NCBI GenBank assembly: GCA_964624475.1
Contig: CAZUYC010000062.1
Coordinates: 40,678-104,677 of the forward strand
From: CAZUYC01 sp964624475
GTDB lineage: Bacteria > Myxococcota_A > UBA9160 > SMWR01
DNA length: 64,000 bases
Reading direction: 5' to 3'
Part shown: piece after piece, positions 7,687 through 16,149 of the stretch
Layout: every line of letters starts with the position of its first letter
Numbering within the stretch: the first letter of the stretch is position 1
Notes under the pieces: model-generated
What the model saw: only the letters and a program-made list of their open reading frames with translations
What the model was told of the DNA's origin: nothing
Database searches by the model: none
Made by a program: the position numbers and the translations under genes

Positions 7687-8708
7687 CCCGCCAGGCGGGA
7701 CGCGAGCTCCGCGTGCTCCGGGTAGGGGGGCTCCCCGGCCCCGGCGAGGCGCCCGCCGGAGAAGCGGCGCTTCATCGCGGCCACGCGCCGGAGAGCGGGC
7801 TCGAGCAGGCGCCCGGGCAGGGCCTCGAGCTCGGCCAGCACCAGGTCGCGCACGTCCGCGCGGCTGCACACGAGTAGCGCGTCGACCCCCGCCTCGAGCG
7901 CGCGGCGCGTGGCCTCGCGCGGGGTGAAGTGCTGCGCCACGGCCGCCATCTCGAAGTCGTCGCCGAAGACGAGCCCGTCGTAGCCGATCTCGCCGCGCAG
8001 CAGCTCGAGCGCCGCGCCGCAGAGCGTCGCGGGGACGCCGGGATCGAGGCAGGGCAGGAGCACGTGGGCCGTCATCATGCTCGCCACGCCGGCCTCGGCC
8101 GCTGCCCGGAAGGGGACGAGCTCGATCTCGCGCAGGCGCCCGAGCGGATGGTCCACGCGCGGCAGCGCCAGGTGGCTGTCCTCGTTCGTGTCGCCGTGCC
8201 CGGGGAAGTGCTTGGCGCAGGCGGCGACCCCCGCGTCCTGCATCGCCGCGATGAAGGCGCGCACGTGGCGGGCCACGCGCTCCGCCTCGCGCCCGAAGCT
8301 CCGGTCGCCGATCACCGGGTTCGCGGGGTTCGTATCGACGTCCACCACCGGCGCGAAGTCGAGGTCGATCCCGAGGTCGGCGAGCTCGCGGGCGAGGGCC
8401 CGCGCCACGCGGGCGGTCGCGGCGACGTCGTCCCGCTCGCCGAGCCGGCGCATCGGCGGCCACTCGGTCCAGGGCGCGCGCAGGCGCTGCACGCGGCCGC
8501 CCTCCTGGTCGATCGCCACGCAGAGGGCCGCCTGCGCGGGCGCGAGGGCGTGCAGGCGCGCCACGAGGTCCCGCACCTGCTTGGGGTCGCGCAGATTGCG
8601 CGTGAAGAGCACGACCCCACCCACGCGCCCCTCCTGCACCAGGGTCGCGAGGTCGTCGGGCACCTCGGTGCCCTGGAAGCCCGCGAAGAGGCACTGTCCG
8701 GGATACAC
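7665..8708 (-). CDS. nagZ: Beta-N-acetylhexosaminidase (GH3, NagZ)
   Basis: The 347-aa product is the usual length for single-domain NagZ. The motif KHFPGHGDTNEDSH carries the GH3 NagZ Asp/His general-acid pair, and VFGDDFEM holds the nucleophilic Asp. Other family blocks are FTRNL, AIDQEGGRVQRL and DFAPVVDV. NagZ removes GlcNAc from GlcNAc-anhydroMurNAc peptides in cytoplasmic peptidoglycan recycling. The start is GTG at 8708. Its 3' end overlaps the convergent lipoprotein gene by 22 bases. Confidence 0.92.
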   Translation of the reverse strand: MYPGQCLFAGFQGTEVPDDLATLVQEGRVGGVVLFTRNLRDPKQVRDLVARLHALAPAQAALCVAIDQEGGRVQRLRAPWTEWPPMRRLGERDDVAATARVARALARELADLGIDLDFAPVVDVDTNPANPVIGDRSFGREAERVARHVRAFIAAMQDAGVAACAKHFPGHGDTNEDSHLALPRVDHPLGRLREIELVPFRAAAEAGVASMMTAHVLLPCLDPGVPATLCGAALELLRGEIGYDGLVFGDDFEMAAVAQHFTPREATRRALEAGVDALLVCSRADVRDLVLAELEALPGRLLEPALRRVAAMKRRFSGGRLAGAGEPPYPEHAELASRLAGQGAAST

Positions 8709-8795
8709 GCCGCGAGCCTACAACATCCTGCCGGGCCGGCGAGCGAAGTCCATCGGGCGGACTCGCCCCCCGCCTGCTAACCTGCGCGTTCCGCC

Positions 8796-10601
8796 ATGCA
8801 CTTGCCGCGCAAGGACGTCCGCAACGTCGCGATCATCGCGCACGTGGACCACGGGAAGACGACCCTGGTCGACGGCCTCCTGCGCCAGACGGGGGTCTTC
8901 CGCGAGAACCAGGTCGTGGAGGAGCGCGTGCTGGACAGCGGCGAGCTCGAGCGCGAGCGCGGCATCACGATCCTCGCCAAGGACACCGAGATCGAGTTCG
9001 AGGGCGTGCGCATCCACCTGGTCGATACCCCGGGCCACGCCGACTTCGGCGGCGAGGTCGAGCGGGTGCTCTCGCTGGTCGATTCGGTGCTGCTGCTGGT
9101 CGACGCGGTCGAGGGCGTGATGCCGCAGACGCGCTTCGTCGTGGGCAAGGCGCTCGCCCGCGGTCTCCGCCCGATCCTGGTGGTGAACAAGATCGACCGC
9201 CCCGAGCAGCGCGCCGAGGCGGTGGTGGACGAGGTCTTCGACCTGCTCGTCGAGCTCGGGGCCGACGACCGCCAGCTCGAATTTCCGGTCGTCTACGCCT
9301 CGGCCAAGGAGGGGGCCGCGGCCCTCGACGCCCGGGCTCCGCGCCGGGACCTGCGGCCGCTGCTCGAGACGATCGTGCGCGAGGCGCCGCCGCCCGTCGT
9401 GGACTCGGAGGCTCCGGTGCGCTTCCAGGCGGTGACGCTCGGTTGGGACGACTACCTCGGGCGCCTCGTCGTGGGGCGGGTCGAGCGGGGGCGCCTCGTG
9501 CGCGGCCGGATCGTGGTGCGGGTCCCGGCGCGCGGCGACCCGCTGCCCTTCCGCGTGACCAAGCTCCTCGGCGCGCGCGGGCTGCGCCGGATCGAGCTCG
9601 AGAGCGTCGAGGCCGGGGAGATCGCGGTGATCGCCGGCGTCGAGTCGATCGAGATCGGCGACAGCGTCTGCGACCCGGACCACCCCGAGCCGCTCCCGCG
9701 CATCCAGGTCGACCCGCCGACGATCCGCGTGCGCTTCTCGGTCAACACCTCGCCCTTCGCCGGGCGCGAGGGGCGTTTCGTCACGAGCCGCCAGATCGGG
9801 GAGCGGCTGCACCGCGAAGCCCTCGGCAACGTCTCGATCCAGGTCGAGCCGGGCGAGGGCCCCGACACCTTCGTCGTGGCCGGGCGCGGCGAGCTCCAGA
9901 TCGCGATCCTGATCGAGACGCTGCGCCGCGAGGGCTACGAGCTCGCCGTCTCGCGCCCCGAGATCATCCGCCGCGAGATCGAGGGCCGGAGCTGCGAGCC
10001 CGTCGAGGACGTCCTGGCCGAGGTGCCGGAGTGGGCCACGGGCGTGGTCGTGGAGGGGCTCTGCTCGCGCCGCGGGCGCATGATCTCGATGGAGCAGCGC
10101 GAGGGGGGGCGGACGCGCCTCGTCTTCGTCGCGCCGAGCCGCGGCCTCTTCGGCTACCGCGGCGAGTTCCTCTCCGCGACGCGCGGCGAGGGGGTGCTCT
10201 ACCGGACGGTGCGCGGCTACGAGCCCTGGGTCGGGGAGCTCCCGCGCCGCTCGGCAGGCGCCGTGATGGCGACCGAGGCCGGCAAGACCACCGCCTACAG
10301 CCTCTTCCACATCCAGGAGCGCGCGGTCCTCTTCGTCGGGGCCGGGGTCCCCGTCTACGAGGGCCAGATCCTCGGCGAGAGCAGCCGGCCGCGCGACATG
10401 GACGTGAACGCCGTGCGCGCGAAGAAGCTCACCAACATCCGCGCCGCCGGCAAGGACGAGAACACCATCCTTTCGACGCCGCGCGAGGTCGAGATCGAGT
10501 GGGCCCTCGAGTGGCTCGAGGAGGACGAGCTCCTCGAGGTGACGCCGGGCTCCCTGCGCCTGCGCAAGCGCATCCTGCCCGGGAACCTGCGCAAGCGCTG
10601 A
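8796..10601 (+). CDS. typA: Ribosome-associated GTPase TypA/BipA
   Basis: The 601-aa product has all TypA features: G1 AHVDHGKTTL (about residues 15-24), switch I ERERGITI, G3 DTPGHADFGGEVER, G4 NKID, EF-Tu-like domain II, two alpha/beta domains and the C-terminal TypA-specific domain (SLFHIQERAVLFVG, DMDVNAVRAKKLTNIRAAGKD). TypA is a translational GTPase needed for ribosome assembly and translation under cold or other stress. ATG 8796 lies 12 bases after a TAACCT hexamer. It is divergent from nagZ. Confidence 0.96.
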   Translation: MHLPRKDVRNVAIIAHVDHGKTTLVDGLLRQTGVFRENQVVEERVLDSGELERERGITILAKDTEIEFEGVRIHLVDTPGHADFGGEVERVLSLVDSVLLLVDAVEGVMPQTRFVVGKALARGLRPILVVNKIDRPEQRAEAVVDEVFDLLVELGADDRQLEFPVVYASAKEGAAALDARAPRRDLRPLLETIVREAPPPVVDSEAPVRFQAVTLGWDDYLGRLVVGRVERGRLVRGRIVVRVPARGDPLPFRVTKLLGARGLRRIELESVEAGEIAVIAGVESIEIGDSVCDPDHPEPLPRIQVDPPTIRVRFSVNTSPFAGREGRFVTSRQIGERLHREALGNVSIQVEPGEGPDTFVVAGRGELQIAILIETLRREGYELAVSRPEIIRREIEGRSCEPVEDVLAEVPEWATGVVVEGLCSRRGRMISMEQREGGRTRLVFVAPSRGLFGYRGEFLSATRGEGVLYRTVRGYEPWVGELPRRSAGAVMATEAGKTTAYSLFHIQERAVLFVGAGVPVYEGQILGESSRPRDMDVNAVRAKKLTNIRAAGKDENTILSTPREVEIEWALEWLEEDELLEVTPGSLRLRKRILPGNLRKR

Positions 10602-10696
10602 TCGCCCGGGGCGAGCGCCAGCGCCGGGAGGAGCGCCTCGCGGGCGCAGACCCACCCCATGAGCGCCGAGTCCGACCGGCAGCATCAGCCGACGCA

Positions 10697-11587
10697 GTGA
10701 CGCGGTCGACGACCGAATCGTCGGACGTCCCTCTGCGCGTCGCTCGGAAGCTCGAGCTCGCGGAAGAGTGGGCGCTCGTGCTCGCGGCCGAGGACCTGTC
10801 GCCGAGCGTGAGTCCCGGCCCGGAGGGCTTCGTCCTCGGTGTCCCGCCCGACGAGGTCGAGCATGCGACGCGCGTCCTCTCGGCCTACGAGAGGGAGAAC
10901 CGCATGCGGGAGTTCGGGCGCGCGGACCGTCCGGCCGCTCCCGGGCACGTCGGCGCGGGAGTCGGGGTCTCTGCACTGCTCCTCGCCTTCTTCCTGGTCA
11001 CCGGCCCGCGAACTCCGGGGGTGCCCTGGTTCGAGCGCGGCAGCGCGGACGCCGAGCGGATCGTCCTGGGCGAGCTCTGGCGCGCGGTGACCGCGCTCAG
11101 CCTGCACGCGGACCTCGCACACGCGCTGGCCAACGCGCTCGCCGGCGCGCTCTTCCTGGGCGCCGTGTGCGCCGCCCTGGGTCCGGGCCTCGGCTGTGCC
11201 CTCGTCCTGCTCTCGGGGGCCGGCGGGAACCTGATCAACGCATTCGTCCGGGGCCCCGGGCACGTCTCGGTGGGGGCCTCCACCGCCGTCTTCGGGGCGG
11301 TCGGCTTGCTCTGCGGCCTGGCCGTGGCGCGCCGGCGACGGAGAGGAGCGCGTGAGCGGCGCGCCTGGGTGCCGATCGGCGCCGGCTTCGCGATCCTCGC
11401 GATGCTGGGCACGGCCGGGGCGAGCGTCGATCTCTGGGCGCACCTCTTCGGGCTGCTCGTGGGCGCGGCGCTGGGAATCCCCGTCGGCTTCGCCTTGTCT
11501 CGTCCCCCGGGACGCAGCCTCCAGTGGCTCCTCGGGGCCGCCGCGCTCGCAGCGCTCCTCGTTTGCTGGGCGCGCGCCCTTCCCTGA
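10697..11587 (+). CDS. Rhomboid family intramembrane serine protease
   Basis: The 296-aa product has a soluble N-terminal region of about 80 residues and then six or seven membrane helices. The catalytic serine is in GASTAVFG (Ser 195) and the catalytic histidine is in AHLFGLLVGAALG (His 249). The upstream HADLAHALAN (His 138, His 142, Asn 146) supplies the conserved oxyanion/helix-2 residues. Rhomboids cut substrates inside or next to the membrane. The GTG at 10697 is inferred from where the protein-like reading frame starts; a later start is possible. The membrane-anchored AAA+ gene starts 61 bases downstream in the same direction, so the two may share a transcript. Confidence 0.85.
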   Translation: MTRSTTESSDVPLRVARKLELAEEWALVLAAEDLSPSVSPGPEGFVLGVPPDEVEHATRVLSAYERENRMREFGRADRPAAPGHVGAGVGVSALLLAFFLVTGPRTPGVPWFERGSADAERIVLGELWRAVTALSLHADLAHALANALAGALFLGAVCAALGPGLGCALVLLSGAGGNLINAFVRGPGHVSVGASTAVFGAVGLLCGLAVARRRRRGARERRAWVPIGAGFAILAMLGTAGASVDLWAHLFGLLVGAALGIPVGFALSRPPGRSLQWLLGAAALAALLVCWARALP

Positions 11588-11648
11588 CGGGCCGCTACTG
11601 CGCGAGCCCACTTCCCGCCTGCCTTCTCTGCCATACTGAGAGGCGGCC

Positions 11649-14600
11649 ATGGACCCCCTCGCGCTCCTCGGCATCGCGGCCGTCGGGCTCCTCGGGCTCC
11701 TCGCGGCGGCGCGCTGGGGCCACGCGCGCGGCCGGGCCGGACTGGGCCTGCTTCCCGCCGCGGACGTTCCCAACCGCGAACCCGCGCGAGATGCATCGGA
11801 GCTCTACGCGATCTCGTCGCAGCTCCGCGCCTTCTACGAGGCCACCGCGCATCCGGGCGATCTGCTCGCGGACGCGACCTTCCGCCGCGGCGTCGCGCTC
11901 TTGCGCGGGCCCGCCTTCTCCGCTGCGGACCTCGTCGGCTACTTTTTCGGCGACAACGCGATCATCGCCTGCATGGCGGCCCAGGCGCTGCGCGAACGCG
12001 GCGAGGCCGGCGGGCTCGAAGAGCGCATGCTCGATGCGCTCGGCAGCGTCGCCGCGTGGCCGCTCTTCTTCGCCCTCGCGTACCTGGCCGAAGCGGTGCC
12101 GCCCGAGCAGCCTCTCCTGGGCCGCGTGCTGGCGCGGGCATTCCCCCACCTCGACTCGCGTCTCGGCCGCCAGTTCCTCGGGGAGTTCACTCGGGCGCGG
12201 GCGGCGCGGGGCGAGGCTCCGCGCTTCGGCGACGAGCTGGCGCCGTTTGACCCCGAGCGGCTCCGCACGCTCGCGGACTTCCTCCAGGGCCTCGGGTCCG
12301 AGCCCGGCGGCCCCTGGCTGGAGGCCCTCCAGCGCTGGCGCCGCGAGCGGATCGATACCGAGTTCCTCGCCTCCGTCGGCTCACTGTGGGATGCCTCGGT
12401 GGACGCCGAGGAAGGCATCCTCTGGCATGGGGCCCTCGCTGCCCAGGTCGAGGCCGTAGAGACCGAGCTCGCGGCGGCGCGGCGCCGCTCGGTGCTCCTC
12501 GTGGGCGAATCGGGCGTCGGCAAGACGAAGCTCGCCCGCGCCGTCGCGGCCCGGTTCCAGGCGGCAGGCGGGCTCGTCTTCGAGGCGGGTGCGCTGGAGC
12601 TGCTCGCGGGCCAGATCTTCCACGGCCAGTTCGAGGAGCGGATGCAGAGGCTCTTCGCGCAGCTGCGCGGCCAGCGCATCCTGTGGCTGATCCCGGACTT
12701 CCACGCCCTGGCCGAGTCGGGGACCCACCGCTACAGCACGACCAGCGCGCTCGATCTCCTGCTGCCCCACCTCGAGAGCGGGGCAATCGCCGTGCTCGGC
12801 GAGTGCCGCCCGGGGCCCTTCGAGCACCTGGTGCTCTCGAAGCCGCGCCTCGCCACGGCGCTCGCGGTGAGGCGCCTCGATCCGCTTCCCGCCGCGCAGA
12901 CGCTCGAGCTGGCCCGGCGCTGGTGGGACGCGCACGCCGAGCCCAAGGACGGCGACGAAGTGCTCCACGAGGCCCAGGAGCTCGCCCAGCAGTACCTTGG
13001 CGACCGCGCCGCGCCCGGAAACCTGCTGCGGCTACTCGAGATCACCTGCCAGCGGCTCGCGGGCCCGGAGCGCGCCCCGCCCGCCGCGATCCGCGTCGAC
13101 GACCTGATCGCAACGCTCGCCGCAACGACGGGCCTGCCGGTGCAGATCCTCGACGACCGCAGGGGGCTCGACCTCGACGGCCTGCGGCGCCACTTCGGGA
13201 GCCGCGTCGTCGGCCAGCCGGAAGCGGTGGACTGCCTCGTCGAGCGCGTCGCGATGCTCAAGGCCGGCCTCACGGATCCGACGCGGCCCTTCGGGGTCTT
13301 CCTCTTCGCCGGCCCCACGGGCACGGGCAAGACGGAGATCGCGAAGACGCTGGCGGAATACCTCTTCGGGTCGGCCGATCGCATGCTCCGCATCGACATG
13401 AGCGAGCTGCAGACGCCCGAGGACCTCGACCGGCTCGTCGGTTCCTCGGAAGCCAAAGAACGCGGCGACGCGCTCGTGGACCGGATCCGCGAGCAGCCCT
13501 TCTCGGTCGTCCTCCTCGACGAGTTCGAGAAGGGCCACCGGCGGAGCTGGGATCTCTTCCTCCAGGTCTTCGACGACGGGCGCCTCAGCGACCGCCGCGG
13601 CCGCGTCGCCGACTTCCGCTACTCGATCGTGATCCTCACCTCGAACCTCGGCTCGGCCGCGCCGTCCGGCGAGCCCCTCGGATTCGCCAGCGAACCGGAC
13701 CGGTGGAGGGCCCGCGACGTGGTGCGGGCCATCGAGGGCGCCTTCCGCCCGGAGTTCCGGAACCGCCTCGACCGCGTGGTGGTCTTCCGGCCGCTCGACC
13801 GCGAGACGATGCGCGGGATCCTGCGCAAGGAGCTCGAGGACGTCTTCCAGCGGCGCGGGCTGCGCGCGCGGCCGTGGGCCGTCGAGTGGGACCCGGCCGC
13901 GATCGAGTTCCTGCTGGAGGCGGGCTTCTCGCCCACCTTCGGGGCGCGGCCACTCAAGCGGGCCGTCGAGCGCTACCTGCTCGCGCCGCTCGCTGGCACG
14001 ATCGTCCGGCACGAGTTCCCGACCGGCGACCAGTTCCTCTACGTGACGCTCCGCGAAGGCGTCCTCGAGGTCCAGTTCATCGATCCCGACGCCCCGGCCG
14101 AGGTGGATCCCGCGCAGCCGGCCTCCGAGCCGGAGGCGGCGGCCTTGGACGAACACGGCGCCGCCGGATTGAAAGCCATCGCTCGCGATCCCCGCGGCGC
14201 GGCCGAGGAGCTGGCGCTCCTCGAGGTGCGCTTCGAGCGCCTGCGCGCGGCGGTCGAGAGCGAGAGCTGGCGCGAGCGCAAGGAGACGGCGCTCGCGATG
14301 ACCTCCCTTGCCGATTTCTGGCGCTCGCCGGATCGCTTCGAGATTCTCGGGAACTACGAGTACCAGGCGCGCATCGAGGCCGGCATGCGGCGCATCGGTT
14401 CGCTGCTCGAGCGGCTGCGCCGCCGGCACCGCGATCGCCTCCCCACCCACCTGCTCGCCTCGGTCGCGCAGACGCTGCTGCTCCTCGAGGTCGCGCGCGG
14501 GGATGTCGAGCAGGGTCGCCCGCAGGCGGCGTTCCTGCTGGTGGAGGCGGGGCGCGACGCGGGGCTGCCCGACCTCGAGTCAGACCGCTTCGCGGAGGAG

Positions 14601-15038
14601 ATCGGCCGCATGTACCGGGCCTGGGGCGACAAGCGCCACATGCGCGTCGAGGTGCTCCACGAGCAGCGCGGAAGCGAACGCGAGCCCTTCCGGCTGCTCC
14701 TCGCGGTGGGCGGCTTCGGCTCCCACACGATCCTCGCCACCGAGGACGGACTGCACGTGCTCGAGACGCCGGCGGAGCGGGGCCGCGGCTTCGACCGCGC
14801 CCGGGCGCACGTCGCCGTGGTGCCGCAGCTCGGCGATCCGGGCGACGGCAGCGCGGCCGCGCTGCGCCGCGGCGCCGACGAGGCGCTCGCGCGGCGCGAT
14901 CGCGCCGAGCCGCGCATCGTGAGGCGCTACCGCACGGAGCCCTCGCCCCTCGTGCGCGACGGCGTGCGGGGCTGGCGCACCGGCCGCATCGAGCGCGTCC
15001 TCGGCGGCGAGTTCGACGTGATGGGGACGGATCTCTAG
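11649..15038 (+). CDS. Membrane-anchored ClpB-like AAA+ ATPase fused to a GGQ-less release-factor-like domain
   Basis: The 1129-aa product has an N-terminal membrane helix (about 5-20), a helical region to about 270, and two AAA+ modules. The first has a Walker A (GESGVGKT, 286-293), but its Walker B reads LIPDFH (347-352) instead of IDEIH, and no arginine-finger motif is visible, so it is probably not hydrolytic. The second is intact: Walker A GPTGTGKT (555-562), VVLLDEFEK (Asp 624, Glu 625), ILTSN sensor 1, a PEFRNRLD arginine-finger region and a ClpB D2-small domain to about 800. Residues 855-1129 follow class I release factors: DFWRSPDRF, RMYRAWGDKRHMRVEVL, TEDGLHVLETP and the tail VRRYRTEPSPLVRDGVRGWR. 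The GGQ domain is replaced by about 20 residues. Inferred role: membrane-linked unfoldase with a ribosome- or protein-docking domain. Confidence 0.8.
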   Translation: MDPLALLGIAAVGLLGLLAAARWGHARGRAGLGLLPAADVPNREPARDASELYAISSQLRAFYEATAHPGDLLADATFRRGVALLRGPAFSAADLVGYFFGDNAIIACMAAQALRERGEAGGLEERMLDALGSVAAWPLFFALAYLAEAVPPEQPLLGRVLARAFPHLDSRLGRQFLGEFTRARAARGEAPRFGDELAPFDPERLRTLADFLQGLGSEPGGPWLEALQRWRRERIDTEFLASVGSLWDASVDAEEGILWHGALAAQVEAVETELAAARRRSVLLVGESGVGKTKLARAVAARFQAAGGLVFEAGALELLAGQIFHGQFEERMQRLFAQLRGQRILWLIPDFHALAESGTHRYSTTSALDLLLPHLESGAIAVLGECRPGPFEHLVLSKPRLATALAVRRLDPLPAAQTLELARRWWDAHAEPKDGDEVLHEAQELAQQYLGDRAAPGNLLRLLEITCQRLAGPERAPPAAIRVDDLIATLAATTGLPVQILDDRRGLDLDGLRRHFGSRVVGQPEAVDCLVERVAMLKAGLTDPTRPFGVFLFAGPTGTGKTEIAKTLAEYLFGSADRMLRIDMSELQTPEDLDRLVGSSEAKERGDALVDRIREQPFSVVLLDEFEKGHRRSWDLFLQVFDDGRLSDRRGRVADFRYSIVILTSNLGSAAPSGEPLGFASEPDRWRARDVVRAIEGAFRPEFRNRLDRVVVFRPLDRETMRGILRKELEDVFQRRGLRARPWAVEWDPAAIEFLLEAGFSPTFGARPLKRAVERYLLAPLAGTIVRHEFPTGDQFLYVTLREGVLEVQFIDPDAPAEVDPAQPASEPEAAALDEHGAAGLKAIARDPRGAAEELALLEVRFERLRAAVESESWRERKETALAMTSLADFWRSPDRFEILGNYEYQARIEAGMRRIGSLLERLRRRHRDRLPTHLLASVAQTLLLLEVARGDVEQGRPQAAFLLVEAGRDAGLPDLESDRFAEEIGRMYRAWGDKRHMRVEVLHEQRGSEREPFRLLLAVGGFGSHTILATEDGLHVLETPAERGRGFDRARAHVAVVPQLGDPGDGSAAALRRGADEALARRDRAEPRIVRRYRTEPSPLVRDGVRGWRTGRIERVLGGEFDVMGTDL

Positions 15039-15126
15039 CCCCTCTCTAGCCCGGATGTCCCTTGAAAGTCCGTCGTGTGAGAGCGACGGGCCGGGCGGGG
15101 GCGGCGCGCGATCGCGCGCTCGGGGG

Positions 15127-16020
15127 TCAGAACGCGTACGAGACGCCGGTGAGCTTCTCCGAGAGCTCCCAGAGGCGGCGCGCCATCGCGGCGTCGCGCG
15201 AGCGACGGCTCGAGCGGGCGCGGCCGGGCGGGCCGAGGCAGCCCGCGAGGCCGCTCGGGCCGAAGTACTCGCCGCCGCGCACGTCGGGCGCGGTGGCGGC
15301 GTAGAGCGTCGGGAGCGCGCCGCTCCGCGCCTCGTGCGAGAAGACCTGGACGACCGCCCACATGAGGCGCGAATGCCGCTGGAGATCGGTGCGCGTCGAG
15401 CCCGGATGCGCCGCGGCGGAGAGCGCGTCGATCTGCGCGGACTCGAAGCGGCGCTGGAGCTCCCGGGCGAAGAGCAGGTTCGCGAGCTTGCTCTGCGCGT
15501 AGGCCCGCGTCGGGCTGTAGGAGCGCTCGGATTGGAGGTCTCCCTGGTCGATCCGTCCCGCGAAGTGGACCAGACTGCTGACGCTCACGACGCGCGCCCG
15601 CGGGGTGCGCCGGAGCGCCTCGAGCAGGAGCCCCGTCAGCGCGAAGTGACCGAGATGGTTGGTGCCGATCTGCGTCTCGAAGCCGTCGGTCGTGCGCCCG
15701 CGCGGCGTCATCATCACGCCGGCGTTGTTGCAAAGGCAGTCGAGGCGCTCCGAAGTCGCGCGGTACCCGTCGGCGAAGGCCCGCACGGAAGCGAGCGAGC
15801 CCAGATCGAGCGGCTCGAAGCGGACGTCGGCGGAAGGCAGCGCCGCCCGGATCCGACGCTCCGCGTCGCGCCCCTTGGCTTCGTTCCGGCAGGCCAGCAC
15901 CACGCGTGCGCCCTTCGCCGCCAGCGCCCGCGCCGTCTCGAAGCCGATCCCGCCGTTGGCGCCGGTCACGATCGCGATCCGACCGCGCTGGTCGGGGATC
16001 TCGGCCTCGCTCCACGCCAT
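15127..16020 (-). CDS. Short-chain dehydrogenase/reductase, retinol dehydrogenase-like
   Basis: The 297-aa product is a classical SDR. It has the Rossmann motif TGANGGIG (about 19-26), CRN and DLG for cofactor selection, NNAGVM, an active-site Ser in VSSLVHF and the YAQSK catalytic pair. Sequence features (TNHLGHFALTGLLL, HPGSTRTDLQRH) are closest to the retinol dehydrogenase/oxidoreductase group, which usually prefers NADP(H). The ATG at 16020 is chosen because TAGCCT lies 8 bases upstream on the minus strand and the longer frame adds non-SDR sequence. The substrate is unknown. It is divergent from the cyclase regulator. Confidence 0.88.
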   Translation of the reverse strand: MAWSEAEIPDQRGRIAIVTGANGGIGFETARALAAKGARVVLACRNEAKGRDAERRIRAALPSADVRFEPLDLGSLASVRAFADGYRATSERLDCLCNNAGVMMTPRGRTTDGFETQIGTNHLGHFALTGLLLEALRRTPRARVVSVSSLVHFAGRIDQGDLQSERSYSPTRAYAQSKLANLLFARELQRRFESAQIDALSAAAHPGSTRTDLQRHSRLMWAVVQVFSHEARSGALPTLYAATAPDVRGGEYFGPSGLAGCLGPPGRARSSRRSRDAAMARRLWELSEKLTGVSYAF

Positions 16021-16149
16021 GGCGCGCAAGGCTAGCGAAGATCCCGTCCCGAGCTCCCGCCGGGCCCCCTTGAGCGGACCCCACACCCCGGGCTAGAAAG
16101 CCGGGGGTCACCGGCGCGCGGATCGCGTCCGGCGCGACCCGGAGCCGCC

